Positions 10,453 through 23,297 of a stretch of DNA of 64,000 nt are shown piece by piece. The DNA lies in NCBI RefSeq assembly GCF_001949145.1, contig NW_019091390.1:1460405-1524404 (forward strand), given 5' to 3'. The stretch's first letter is position 1; every line of letters begins with the position of its first letter. The notes beneath the pieces were generated by a model that searched no databases, had not been told where the DNA came from, and worked only from the letters and a program-made list of their open reading frames with translations. The position numbers and the translations under genes are program-made. This DNA is from Acanthaster planci. Its lineage: Eukaryota; Echinodermata; Asteroidea; Valvatida; Acanthasteridae.

Positions 10453-13164
10453 GAATTACCCATAAACATGTCGTATGTGTTTGTTTATAAACGTGCCAAT
10501 ATGTTTAAGATTTGTGTTTCAATTGCCTTCAGAAGTTAAACGCTTGGGTTTCACAGTGAAGGGCGCTTCACGCATCTTTTACACCAGTTTCATTCATTGC
10601 ATATTCCAATCAGCTCATTCATTCTTTGATAGAACATTATGACCAAATTTTTGCTAAGAAGCCTCGTCCCAGCAAAATTTGGACGAGATGTGTTATGATA
10701 TGTTATCAAGTACGGTGTCTCCTTGTCTCCATATCCCTAGAAAAATATTCAATTTTGAAAAACCCGAGTGTCCTGGTGGAAGCCACGGTAAGACTAAGTC
10801 TAATAAAAAAAAATCCAATTTCAAGTAGTTATGTGCGTGGGGGGAGGGGGGGCTGAACAATAGCAGAAGGAATGTCCTTGTCCAGTTTTGTCAATACCTA
10901 ACGACATGGCCTGACATCCTTTTTAAACAACAGAAGATTGGTTCATGTGGCATGAATGTTTACAAAAAGATACTTGAGTAGTGTTCTCTTATCACAACGA
11001 ACACTAAGTAAACGCAGTATTCGCTAATTTAGGCCTATCCATCAATTTGGCAAGCAAAAGGCGGCACACGGGTTTTTCTGTTAACGCCACCCGGAATGGC
11101 CGAATATACATGTATTTAAAATGCATCAGACCAATTCAACTGGGCAGGTAGTATACAGTCCTAGGCTGATAATCATACAGCTTGTGAATCTATCTATGTC
11201 AATCAGTTTAATTCACTTAAACGGCCCCCGGCAGACCCATCCATGCCATTTCATTAGCGTATCGGCACGTTCAGCTCTTCTTACTCATACGCATCGGACC
11301 CAAACATACAAGGTCGTTTGCGGACACTCTGTCATGCATGCGGCTTATCCAAATCACACGGTTGGCTAAAATGCACCCCCCCCTTATCTTGGCGACTCTT
11401 CAGAATCGAGCCCCCTTAACAGTGGAGACGACACCACGATCACGCCCGTGTGATATCCAAAGAGGCTGCAACGCATAATCACAGCCGCGCCAGGCTCCTA
11501 CACACGCTCCTATGTGCCTGAAAAAGAATGGGGGGGGGGGAGTTGGGATCTGAAATTAAATTTGCACTGATTCCACTAAGGCTATTCCAATGGACTTTCG
11601 TGTGTTTACGAAGGCTATACTCAGCGATTGTATTACGCGTTTTGTCAGGGCACACGAAGGCAGTAAGCCAATAAATGTGGACGGAAAGACTAAGTACGGT
11701 CCACGATTCCTTAACAAAATAAATGTGAGGTCGGCGACGCGGTATGATATCCCCTTTCACTGGATCACAACAACGTCGGTATTTCTCGGACAAGCTTACT
11801 TGTGGGTTGCCCTTTCTTGGTCAACGAAATCGGCTTTTTTATTAAAAAAATCGCAACACTTGGCGTTCTGAAGCATAACGATTTGTATTCCTACCACGCG
11901 TTCAAGATATTTAAACAGCACCTTTGACTGAGACATTTTTAACAAAAGTCTGAAGTCACCAAAATCTCGGAGAGATGATTCCTGTATCTTGAAAGTTACA
12001 TTTTGTGGAGTTCCTTAGTGATTGATTTTTTTTATCGTCGAATAACGGTAGTCCACGACGTGGTATAAGACGTCTCGTAGCGCGCGGCTTTCATCAATGG
12101 GTCGGAAGTAGGCTGCTTCCGTTGATACATCGAGAGGATACGCTGAGCACCATCCAGACCCAAGAGCTCATGGAAAAGACGAATGGCTCGTTAACAACTC
12201 AGGAACAGAACGGTTGACGAGCCCTCTTCGACTGAAACGGTATCGCCGATGGAGATTTCACTCTATGCTGGCTATACGTTGTAATGGTCGGGGTGAACAT
12301 ACGGAATGTGCAGCTGCATGAACATGCTGGCCGTAACTTTTCCATTGCATAATGTATTCCTCTTGTTCATGTACAGAGTGCATTTACATGTACTCGGCCC
12401 TCGTTATAGCTGATGCGATTGATGATGGAGTGGTGTCCTCCGCCACGATGGTAGTCAGCTGCCGGCGGAAGCTTGGAGGAATTACATGAATAATTCATGT
12501 TCCACAGTTCAACAGCAATCGATATGGCCGTCCCAACAAAGGCGAAGGAGCTTCCCTCCCCACCGGCAGGTGAACTTAGTTATTATACCCAACTCGTCTC
12601 CTTTTAATCCCCGTCGATCGTCGGATGTCTGTGTGTGTGTGTGTGCAGACGATGTGCCCAGTGATGTCACGTTTCCACGAGGAGCGGAAGCGAATTGAAC
12701 TAGCTCCCTTGGTAACAACGCCGCAAGGCGTGATGGAGAAATCTGGACAGAAACAGAATCGCATTGATACTCCACGACTGTAACAAACGGCACACGATCG
12801 TACTTTTCAATGCGAGCACTGCAGATGCGTTTAGACGTCTCCGAAGTAATTTCCTATGGATTTGATGTCGCCCGCGGACTCTTGTCACTTCGTGGAGACT
12901 GACCTCAAGCACCATTTCAGTGTCACAGAGTTTTTTTTTCCATTGTTGATGACCTGAAAATGTGTCAGATATACACGTAACTGCATGCATGCTTTGATTG
13001 GTTTGCATTCAGCCCTTCGAGTCACTTTGATTACATCACTAATCCTGGAAATTGTCCTGCCTCTGCTTGTCTTTCAACCTTGAGTTCAAGCTTCATTTGA
13101 GTTTCGGGAATAAAACATCTGGAGGTGAACTAAACATCCAGTGGATTATTTCGGGGATACTTAC
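10453..13164. other. no supported gene; weak ORF at 11590-11871
   Basis: A 93-codon plus ORF at 11590-11871 (starts MDFRVFTKAILSDC) has balanced codons but overlaps a longer minus ORF. It has no recognised motif and no splice context. G-runs occur at 10841-10853 and 11532-11541. A splice-like segment at 10740-10786 (CCATATCCCTAG acceptor, GCCACG|GTAAGA donor) is only 47 bp. I do not call a gene here. Confidence 0.5.
12629..12646. repeat. (GT)n microsatellite
   Basis: About eight uninterrupted TG dinucleotides, ending in GTGCAG. Confidence 0.85.
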
Positions 13165-13273
13165 GCTTCGCAGATATAATATCCGCGCTTAGCTGCGGTT
13201 GGTTGCCGAAAATCCCTAGTTCAACATGGATGCGAAGTTGGTCGTTCCTCGAGACGCAACACCCGCCACCCAT
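13165..13273 (-). CDS. candidate first coding exon, N-terminus MGGGCCVSRN (acylation-type)
   Basis: On the minus strand the sequence CTCTTGTTGTCCCACAG immediately precedes ATG at 13273. Downstream, GCGAAGC|GTAAGT is a near-perfect donor. The 109-bp exon encodes 36 residues plus one base: MGGGCCVSRNDQLRIHVELG, then IFGNQPQLSADIISAK. Gly2 with Cys at residue 6 and no Pro at 7 fits the published N-myristoylation pattern (G-x-x-x-[STAGCN]-{P}). The adjacent Cys5-Cys6 would suit palmitoylation, implying a membrane-tethered cytosolic protein. That is inference; I do not recognise the family. The acceptor may be genuine (intron in the 5' UTR), or the ATG may simply lie in a longer first exon. The next exon should lie at lower coordinates but was not found. 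Confidence 0.4.
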
Positions 13274-16200
13274 CTGTGGGACAACAAGAGGGGACTGCGT
13301 AGTCGTAGTCACAGCGCTTCGTCAGATGTAAGTCGCTTTAGCGCTTCGTATTGTGCGTTCGTCTTTGTGAAATTTGTCTGAGAGTTCGAGTGCAAAAGGT
13401 TCAATGATGATGAAAATACATTATACGTGGAAGTGAGACAGATAAAGACACATCAACAATTTTATCTTAATAAACAATGAAATGAACAGATAAAAAATCC
13501 CTCAGTCTTTAAAAATTATGTGCACGCAGATCAATCACTACCCTTGTAGGAAATTAATCAGTGGAGTGGGATTACTAGACCACTACAAGATGAGAGATTA
13601 CGAGGTGTTTAAAAAAGGTAACCCCCACCTTAAAGAGTTCATATGTCAAAAGTACGCATTGCAATATGGACACAATCTGACAATTTTAACAAAAAGTGTG
13701 CCAACTGCGCTTTTGCACCACATTAGCAAGAGAGTGGTGCTCAGTGATTTCTGAACCTTGATAAGACATCAATCTACCGTTAGACATCACAGACTTTTTC
13801 CAAAAAGACGATACCAAACTTTTTGCTTGTAAACATATGGTTTGGACATAGGAACTCTTTATCTCTTTTTACGCACCCTGAAAAAGTAATACATTGGACA
13901 CCTTCAAGGAGCTAGATTCAACAGGGGTGTGAGTTGAATGTATTTTGCAACCACCATGATAATTAATTGCTCGCCACTTGACTGATTTGCGGTTCCGGGT
14001 TCTGCTATCTCGAAGCCAATCGAGTGCAACACAAGTGCCCAGTTGTTGCAGCTTTAGCACTGTACGTGCATCCAGGTTGACCTATTCGCCAAGTGCCTTC
14101 TCTCCTCAAGTGCCATGCCTTCAACACACGGGTCGCTACATCTTTGTCCAGATTTTCACTGTGCGTTGCTCTCGGATCAGGGAGAGGGGCACTAAGCTCC
14201 CTTGTTTTTCTTTTCTTCGTTTATTTGACGAGGAGACATTTCCTGTTTTCCTGATGCCGCCCCAGTCTGCTCTCAGATGGATATTTAATAACAGTTAGGG
14301 CAGAAGCGTTCACTAAAATGAGGAAAAATATGCTCCCCTTGTATGTTTGGGTTTTATATCAAATGTTTAACGCCCCTTCCGTAAATAGTGGACGCCCCAT
14401 CCACCCTGGATCCGCTAACTGGTGTCGTCTGTTGTTGTTTCACAGTAGAAGGAACATTACATTTCTGCCGTCAGCCACGATTGAAGATAATTTTGAAAAG
14501 ATGTTGTTCGAAGTTACAACAGACTCACCCCCCCCCAAAACAAGATTTCGCATCATTCAAAGTAATGAAGGGTGTTCATATTATGTTGGTTTTTTAATTT
14601 CCTTGAAATTGCTTGAAAGCACTGTGGTGCAAGGGTGTTACGCATGTTTGTTTGGTTTTTTTTGCAAGGAGCAGACATTGATAGAAATTCTTCTTATTGT
14701 GCATTTTATCGACAGACACAGTGTCAAGCTTTGTTTGGTGGCGAGAAGTGTTTGGTTGATATTTTAACATAGTATCAGTCCGTTGTCGGCCATTGCGCGC
14801 ACGACGGCACATTTAGGACTTTTACCACCGAACGCCTGAAGAGCTGTTAAAATGTCACATCGAGGCTCTGTTGCTTAAAATCATTCCTCGCGTTGATGGC
14901 TGCCCGAGCTGACAAACGCAGCTTATGATTTTATGAGCAAGGATGTATATTGGAAATGTTTCTGTGGACATCTCGTGCGCTGAAATATGAAGTACTGTTG
15001 CTTGTGTAAAAGAAAATTATAACGAGGCCACACTGAGAAAGGAAACAGACTGCGATTTTTTTGTTTTTGTTTCTTAATGTCCTTAACATAGATACACTTT
15101 GTCTCAGGAGGGTAGTTAGAAAGTACTCTGAAATTAACAGTGGGGAACAAAAAGCGATGAAACGCTGATACTATTCTAATGTGCGAGATGCGCTTCCCAA
15201 CGCATTGCAGAAAAAAAGAAGAGGACATCTCACGTCTGCCAACCAAACAGTCCATCAAAGTTTACGAACATAACCAAGCTGCGGCATCCTCATCTCAGTA
15301 ATCCAGAGGCCAAACTCTTACATCCAGTATGGCTCGTGCTGTAGGTATCGGTTCAATCTTATCTGCTCCTGCAAGAGCCCCGAGCCTTAGCCAGAGTCGT
15401 GCCGGAGTTATTTTCATTTCAGTGAATCGGAGAGGCTGCCCTTACGGTGTTATTATATACCCTGTTGGGTGGATGTAAACGTGCGTTATTCAATCCTGAT
15501 GACACAAGTGGAAGCGATAAACAGGGAAACCGAGCTCTCGAGGGTGACGATAAGTCCGTTGAAACGATTGCACTTGCAACGACGGTTTGACAAAGTTTCA
15601 CGCGTTTATAATTCTGAGCGGTTCTTTGTCGTGTTGTGGGATGTGTTTTTTGCAAAGACACAATAATATCCTATTCTCTCCAGAAACGTTTTCCCACCAA
15701 GTAAAAGATCTACATGTACAAGGAACGTCTAGCTTACTTTTCTTTAGCAGCAGTTTAACACACTGTACATTTGAACTTCTGAGGAATTGAAATTTGGCTC
15801 TGTGCAATTTGGCTCTGTCTGGGAAGGAAAATATTGTGATCTTTCGGAGACAACGTTGACCACTTTGAGGAGAGAATCTATGACGGAAAACAGCGGGTGG
15901 GCCAACTTTTATTTCTGCCATTTTGTATGTTTTGTTTGCTCGAGGATCACAGATTTCGATCAAAATGGGTCTTTAAAGTCCAGCAAGATTTAAACTGGTT
16001 TTACTGGATTACTTATCAACCAGATATCCTATTCAAATTAACTGCTGCAAACAGTGAAGAAACCGTCGCCCCTTTCAAGATTTGTTATTCTAGTCGTGAG
16101 TTCGCTCAATTCCAGACTCTCACAGCCGCCAGGCATTAATCCATAGACGCAAAGCATTTTTAGATCAATCTAAATTACCTGCAACGGAAAAAAAAAACCG

Positions 16201-19200
16201 TCTCTCGGGAACAGTTCGTGCACAAGCATGCATTTTATTTCAATTAACCTATAAAGCATTGGACAGCTCTGCGGTCGATAACCCACATTATTTTCTCTAG
16301 GTATGCAAATTGGAAGCAAGATGTGTCTTGTAGGTGTACATCAGAGCCCCTGACGTGTAAAGGTGGCCTATTTTATAACCATATCTCAATCTTTGTGACT
16401 GCCGAAAAAAGCAAGCAGAATTGTTAATGTTGTTTCTGGAATAAGGTGCTGCTCACACATATGACTTAAGAAAAAAGACACAAAGAGCTGTCTTTGGGGG
16501 CATACTATGCAAATCCTCGATATTATGTGGAGAGATTGCAAGATGGACTAACTGGTGGAGAAATGATGTAGATTTACTCGCCTAGGCAGTGGTGCGCGTA
16601 TAGTGCAATGTTCAGTATTACAAATCCAGGTTGGTGCTTTCTTCATCTGAGGCAATTTATACGGAATGAACTTTGGCCAACGTGGAGAAACTGCAAGACC
16701 TGAATGTAGAAACGTCCGATCAATCACAATGTTCAATAGAACCTTGCGTTTATTCGATTATTAGGGACAGAGTCTACGACATGTATCATACAGTTCTTCA
16801 TTAATATGAGATTATGTTATGATTCTGGTTTTACAATTTCCTCATGTAGGCCTACCTGCATATATTTCAAACAACGTAGAAAGAATAACAATAATTGCTT
16901 TTCTGGAATATTCCAAAGATATTTAATCAACAATAGTTGACATGTTTTAGGCAAATTTTTGGCTCATGCAAAATTAATTTTCCAGGTAGAGATATGATGA
17001 ATGGTACTTCGCAAAATTTATTTCAGAAAGTAAAACAAAACAAGAATAAAAACCTAGATGCGATGAATGCAATAAGATGGTTGACGGGAGGCACTCAGTT
17101 TAGAAATCAATAAAAGAAAAGGCAGGATATCTTTGTTTTATTGCTTCCCAATTGTGCTGAGTTGATCCCTCAGTTTTTATTTGAATATCCCTTCGCCTTG
17201 CTTTGTGACTGTAACCTCTTCCGACACTTCTGCCAATCTATCAGAATGATGAGACCCGCCTTGCATGACTTTAATTTGAGAGATAACTGCCAAAAAAACC
17301 CTAATCAACGACGCTTGTCGGTGTCACTGTCCTGTACCGAGATTATAAACCCAAGCTCCACTTGATCGTCCATTCTGATGGACTCGCAATGTGATTTCCA
17401 GCTAATCTGAGACATCAGCACGATCGTGTTTTACATTTTGAGTGAGTCCATGACACCAACGGCGTCGAATGTTTTCGGCGTCACGTACGGAGGCTACTAT
17501 AAGGCATGTTTCTACACGTACTGCCTCGGGGAGGGGGGCATCTCTTGGCCGAGTCAGAATGCATAGGCGACCCCCCCCACTAGGGCCCCCTACACACCCT
17601 TTGTACCTGCAACTCAATACCCGTACATGTATGGACCGCATTTCTATAAAACTCTGTGGAAAGTAAGCGATGTGTGTTCTAATGTACTGACTGAGTTGCT
17701 CGTAAGAAAGATGTTTTCTCACCATCACGTATGTGTTCATCGGTTAAGTCAAAGTGTAGTTTCGCAATGTGTATGTGTAGATGTGTATGTAACTTTGATT
17801 TCATATTTTTTTATCTCAGCCGTCCCATGCTAATGCAAAGCAAATAACATGCGCAGCCTAATGAATTATTTAGTAGAGTTAAGCATAAATTAAGCAACAA
17901 CATGTGCTTCTCAGTCATGTCTTCCTTTCCACTCAAGTTGTATCAGCGACCAACCATCTTCGATGTGGTAACATGTAAACTGAGGCTTGGAGAACCAAAC
18001 TACCGATTTCGTTGCGTTTCCCATTAGATCATCATAATTTCTGCATCGCTAAGGCAATTATTTGTCCCTCCGCAATACCGCGACCTCAGAAACTGTAGCG
18101 TCACAAAATTTCCCAGGAAAGCGGCGATTGTATCGATAAGGCCAGAGCAAGCTGTACAGCTGGAGAGAGAAAGAGACGGGGAAAAGACTATTCCATTAGT
18201 CACAAGCCATCAAGGTAATGTTACATCTCCGCACCCGTTGTCGCAGACAGTGTGAGTCTATATACCATAGTAATTACCAAAATGTCAAATGATGGTGGTT
18301 TCATCGCACGCTTGAGAGTCTACTCGGATCAAAGGTGTTAAAGATGCAGACTGAACGGCAACACTGAATCAGCGGCAATGGTTGCAAAGCGTACGGCGTT
18401 ATAGCCCAGTAATCAGCATGATATCAAGGCTGCGTGCTATACACATAGGTTGAAATAAAATTTCGTTGACAGACATTTTTGTCACGCACCTTGATGATAA
18501 TACCTGTGACGTGAGGCACATCCAGGATATGTCTCTGGAAATGGAAGACAGTCAAAAGATTAATATTTCACATCCATGATATACCATTTGCACACTTTAT
18601 TCCACGACCAAACCTTACCATTATAAAGGCCTGATATCGAGAATTGCATTCGTTTGCATCTCTTGGTAAATAATTACCACTCAAAAAAAACGCCAGTCTG
18701 TTGAGGGGCTGGGACTCTCTCCGGTTTTCGCTGCTTACTGTACCGGTCTTATGCATGATCTGTGAAGACTTGTTCTGTTCCAATAGCTCGCTATTCTGGC
18801 GGGTTGTCAACCATCTCTAGAATATCAGAGCGCAGGTTTTTCATTGCCACCATTGGTTATCTGTACCTCATACATACACGTAAAAGGGAACCGGATTCCC
18901 ACTGGACAATAACTCACCATCACTCAAAAGCCGCTATAATCTGATTTACAGGTGCGCAAACATCTACGCGCATTGTTTACATATGTGTATTAAGGCATCT
19001 TTTTCACAAGTGCGTTATTGGGATGCGTTGCGTACTCGATGCGCTCATGCGTTTTACCTTCATGGACACAAAAATCGACTCCTATTAATATAACACATGT
19101 GTGCGTTGCGTTCGGCCACAAATATTGCGCCGGGAGCGATTTTGACGGATACGCAAGGCTTGGCGCAAGTGTTGACGCGCATGTGGAAAGGCACATTTAG

Positions 19201-19387
19201 GCTACATCCCAATTTGTTGTCTAGAGCTATAGGTGAAGATCTTCACTCCATTAGAAATTCGAGAAGACGCGCAGACAACAGACCCAGCCGTAGCTCTGGA
19301 AGCCATTTTTGGACACGGCCGTAGGCTACTGCCTGGTTTGTCTTGGCGCTCGTCTGCTACGCGTGCACTTTTTCGAAGCAGTCGTGG
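13274..19387. other. no supported gene
   Basis: Many short ORFs occur on both strands (up to about 150 codons at 14318-14767), mutually overlapping and without paired splice sites or motifs. A short direct duplication at 15791-15818 is listed separately. C-rich runs occur near 14526 and 17569. I see no TIR element in this stretch. Confidence 0.5.
15791..15818. repeat. 15-bp tandem duplication (AATTTGGCTCTGT twice)
   Basis: AATTTGGCTCTGT occurs at 15791-15803 and again at 15806-15818, separated by GC. Confidence 0.8.
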
Positions 19388-19394
19388 GAACTGT

Positions 19395-19694
19395 ATGGAA
19401 TTCCATATCTGCCGTCGCCCGTCGTCCGTCGCATTTTGCTTTTTGTTGTGTCCCAATTCTGCCATTAACCAGTTCCAAACATGCCATTTTCCGTCGTGCG
19501 TCGTCCGTCGTGCGTCGCCTTATTCGGAAAAGATCTTTAGAAGTGAATGGAATCATCACATTGTCATTTGTTAAACAACGGCTTTTGCATGTCCTATGCA
19601 ACCCATTTGATAGGCGACGCACGACGGGCGACGCACGACGGGCGACGGACGACGCACGATGGACGACGCACGACGGCAGACATGGAATTCCATA
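19395..19694. mobile_element. 300-bp transposon with ATGGAATTCCAT ends and 7-bp target-site duplication
   Basis: Both ends begin ATGGAATTCCAT, itself a palindrome, followed inward by TCTGCCGTCG and then iterations of CGTCG(T/C)(C/G)CGTCG. The right half carries the complementary CGACGCACGACGGG iterations. A second, inner inverted pair (about 19491-19521 against 19611-19650) nests inside the first. GAACTGT flanks the element directly at 19388-19394 and 19695-19701, a likely target-site duplication. No transposase is encoded, so it is non-autonomous. The long ORFs seen here on both strands (such as 19326-19814 minus) are by-products of the stop-poor GC-rich iterations. Confidence 0.8.
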
Positions 19695-19701
19695 GAACTG
19701 T

Positions 19702-22488
19702 CTTGAAGGGGCATTGCGCTTGCGCCAACATAACCCTTGCAACACATTAAAAGATGGCGGTACGCGGTGCACGTAGATATTAAACTTTTCCCTCTGTGCA
19801 GCGATGCAGAACAAGCGTATTTGTACAACAATGTATTACATAAAACAAATATGACATCCAGTTGTTGGGGGACAGCCGTACACGGGTCACGGAGGAAGGG
19901 TGAAGCTTCGTTGACGCCTATAACAGCATTACTATAGCAAACATTCTGAGTGCAAGCGAGTGTATACTTTAATCTTTACGTTGCGCATCACACTTCGGAG
20001 TTTTTCTTCAGATAGTGTGAAGAGCGTCAAACTCATCCACGATAGAGTGTCATCTCCCTTGTGTATTTTCGCTTGCGATGTGACTGTATTTGGTATTGTT
20101 GTCTTGGATTCTGTTGCGTGTGAGAGCCAATTATCTCCATGTTAAATAAATCATCGTGGTTAGTGTATTGGTATCCATCCGCATTCCCTGCCGCTAAGGT
20201 GCAGCACAGACGCCGTGGACGTTTAATTAAACATAGCCATTACCTATCGCTTCAGTGCTCCTATCATAAGTTCGTGTGCGGTGGCGGCTGTCCACTGAGA
20301 GAAAGACAGTGAAACGACGATGTGTCTTGAATGTGTCGGCGGTAACACTGGCAAATAGACCAATCAAGTTTTATGGGACAGTGGCCTCACACGGTGTCGA
20401 CAGTGGCCTCACACTGTGTCGACTGGATTTCCAGGGTCTTTGAGGCGTGGTATACCACCTCAAAATGGACTTCCCGTGCATGCGTGTGTCTGTGTTTCAC
20501 GACATTGTGAAAGGGAACTATTTTACCTATGAGGCCTTTGAAATCTATGCAAAGAAACATTCAGCTGTCAAAAAGTAAACACTTACACATTTTTCTTAGC
20601 AAAACTTGGAATTAGAAAGTTCAGATAATTATGCTTTAACTATACATTCATTGCGTGTCGTTTTTAAGGTGAAAATAAGATAAATTAGGTTGCATTAGAT
20701 ATTCCTAGAGTGAATGACATTCGAAACTTTAATAATTTGTTTGAAATAACAAGTTTTTGAAGTTCCTAACAACTTTAAACGAACTGCGCGTTCCGATACA
20801 CCGTGATGATTTCCTATTTTGGAATTTCTCCACGGGCCACGCTATGGTTCTATTCATCCTGTCAGAATGAAATTATATTAACGTCACTGTTTTTCTGTTT
20901 AGAGGAAATTAACAGATGTTGTTCCTTTTTGTAACTCCCAAGCGTTCAGGATATTTTATCTAGTAAACACGAGGTGTGATAATGTTCACACCTTACCCTA
21001 AGTAGTTAGAAATTCACACAGATATACCGACAAGGTTGCTTTAAACCTCCCAGGGGCAATTCATTGTCCTCATTGGTGCAAAGAGAAACGTTCTCTTCCA
21101 GCGGAGTTAATGGCCATTATGTAAAACACATATGGAACACAACCCAGCAAACTCCCACTCACAATTAAACGTATAAAATGCGTCTGGGATATTTGAACGC
21201 ACAAGAAAACACCGACGGCGTAAATGGTGCTTGCATTATCCTCTCGTGCCAAAATTCTCGCAGTTTTGAGTGGGGAGGGGGGAAGCTTCTGTCGGCTCGA
21301 CACGGGACACACCGTTTTGCCCCACTGGGAGACGCACTATCAGAACGTCCCGCGGCTAAAATGTGTACTTTTTAAAGTTCCCCGAAAAAAACGCACACAC
21401 AACTGATGTCATTAGGAGGCGGCGGTTGTGCCTTGAGAAGGATGTAGTTATTAGATTGACTGAGATCAGTGACCAGGCGCTGCGGTTGATGAGATGTAAG
21501 TTCCTTGTGCCTTCGAGACCGACAGCGTGGCTGAATTCGTGGCGAGTCCGATTGAGCGGGGCACGTCCAGAGCCGCACTCAAGGGATGAATCTGCTCTCG
21601 TTTCGGCGCGCTAAGCGCGACAGAATATGCGCCAAGCAGCAGGGGGCATTTCTTAGTTTTTTGCTTCGAGGAAATTTGCACTCTCCACGTACATTGGCGA
21701 CGATAAACAACACACTGGGCCTCCATTTTGGGGGCGGAGGACGTGATTTAGAACGGCACTGTAGGTCTTTATTGGTCTCCAAGCGATTGCTATAAATTCT
21801 CGGAGACGGAAAGTCAAATTAAAAACGAAAAGTGCTGTGGCGATTCGCACGAACCTGGAAGTTGAAAGTTGCAACCAAGAGAGCGCTTTTTTCCTTGGCT
21901 TGCCATGACTTGCGGGGGTTCCTACCCTGTAGATAATCGTAATCAGTAATTCTGAAACCACTACACAGAACGTAGAGGATGGGAACCACGCCAATATATG
22001 ACGTTTTAAGTATGTGTCCAATAACGTACCCTGAAAGGGCATAAACCTGCACAGATATTTTGTTCAACTTACGTTCGATGCAATTATTGTCAGTGCCGCA
22101 AATTAATTTAATTCATCGCTTTGCGCAAATATTTGTCAAAAAAGTTCAGACCCAGTCTTTAACTGTTGAGATAGGTATAGGGGTTGGGAGTTATATTAGG
22201 CTTTTCAAAATAAGATTTAACTTGGTTTGATCAGCATTATTATGTTTAATTCTTGATTCTTTTGAGTATCACCATTCTAGCAAATAATTTTCTTCGGTCT
22301 TTTATCTGATAAGAATAATATATATAATGTATAATCTTTTGAAGTTGCACAGAAGGGCTATTCGGTACGTTAATACCAAGTTGCAGTTCCTGGTATGCGA
22401 GTAACACCCCCCTCCTTACATATTAACATGAATGAGTGATTTGAGCTCACATTCACCTGATTTGTTAGATCGAGATCCGCTTGTCTGT
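19702..22488. other. no supported gene
   Basis: Unique-looking DNA. Overlapping ORFs at 21070-21795 lie in a somewhat GC-rich stretch, with no frame favoured and no splice pair. One tandem duplication (20377-20420) is listed separately. Confidence 0.55.
20377..20420. repeat. 22-bp tandem duplication
   Basis: GACAGTGGCCTCACACGGTG plus TC (20377-20398) is followed at once by a copy with one mismatch (20399-20420). Confidence 0.88.
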
Positions 22489-22673
22489 ATCCGCCAGGAG
22501 CAGAAGCACCCCCTCGTCGGTTGAAAAGAGCCTTGTTGGTCGCTAGTGTTCATTTTGTCGGTAGGGATGCGACCGTGACATGCCTAGTCCTTCGTGAAAA
22601 AGTGAAGTTCAGTTTTGACCAAGGAGCCTCAATTGCTAACAAAATAGTGCCCTCTCTTGGTCGCGCTCGAGGC
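22489..22673 (+). mobile_element. dispersed ~190-bp repeat, family A copy 1
   Basis: This is the first of three copies; the others are at 46004-46202 (minus) and 57401-57595 (plus). Shared landmarks in order are GAGCAGAAGCACC, CGGTTGAAAAGA, GTGTTCATTTT, GATGCGACCGT, AAGTTCAGTT..GACCA and GCCCTCTCTTGG. Similarity starts at TATCCGCC and ends near GCTCGAGGC. In the minus copy the two ends are short imperfect inverted repeats (TAT..GCCTCGAG), suggesting a MITE. The copies look roughly three-quarters identical by eye. The ORF over this copy is not credible as a gene. Confidence 0.85.
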
Positions 22674-22983
22674 CCTACAAGTAGGCAGATTTTATGTAAA
22701 TCACGATTTTTATTTAGACCCCTCTCGTAATGCTTTCTATTTGTGTGGACGGGTACAGTTTGAAGAATGTCCACTCTTGGTTGGTGTTCAAGCCTTGCTT
22801 GAAAATGCACGTTTTACCCATTGGCACTTATACATGAAGGTATTTTCATTCGAGTTGTAATATGTATTACCGGCTATTTTGAAAGCTGCCTGAGTCTGTT
22901 TTATGACTAGTCCTTTGGCATTTTTCCTCTGCTTCTGTACTAAAGGTCAACCGTAGTTTGGCAATTAAACCACTATCTTGCAG

Positions 22984-23297
22984 GCGAAAACTAACGACAG
23001 ACCATGGCGTCCAAAGAGGGGGGTCTCTTTCACTTGGAAAACAGGACTTCCTTGTTGACGGAACAGCCTTGCCAGGTGCTACTAGGTTCATTTGCAAATA
23101 CTTGGGCATTATTGGACAATCCATACAACACGGTGGACTTGAAGGAGATCAGTTGAAATTCAAATGGCAGATGTATGGATTTGGTTGTCGCTTCTTCTGC
23201 GAAAACACAACCCGTGCCGTTTTAAAATCTGGCAAAGGTTCTTGGGGTGCGGTTGAAAATACAGGCATTACGTTTAGTTTCATTGAAACAACACAAG
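22984..23297 (+). CDS. candidate internal exon, ~104 residues, unknown protein
   Basis: The acceptor is ACCACTATCTTGCAG and the donor is ACACAAG|GTCAGT. The 314-bp segment contributes one base, 104 codons and one base, so it is phase-symmetric. The other plus frames are closed. Codon choice looks like real coding, with varied Gly codons and TTC/TGC/AAC well represented. The peptide is glycine- and aromatic-rich with four cysteines. Two lie close together in YGFGCRFFCENTTRA, which also holds an N-x-T sequon, then a KGSWGAVENTGITFSF strand-like stretch. This suggests a secreted or extracellular domain, but I recognise no family. It is one of the better coding candidates here. It sits about 300 bp after repeat family A copy 1. 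Confidence 0.42.

Noticed and set aside
10740-10786. 47-bp splice-flanked segment (CCATATCCCTAG to GCCACG|GTAAGA)
   Set aside because: Signals are good but only 15 codons are available and no partner exon was seen.
19326-19814. 162-codon minus ORF and overlapping plus ORFs
   Set aside because: They run through the CGTCG-iterated transposon, which lacks stops on both strands; repeat artefact.
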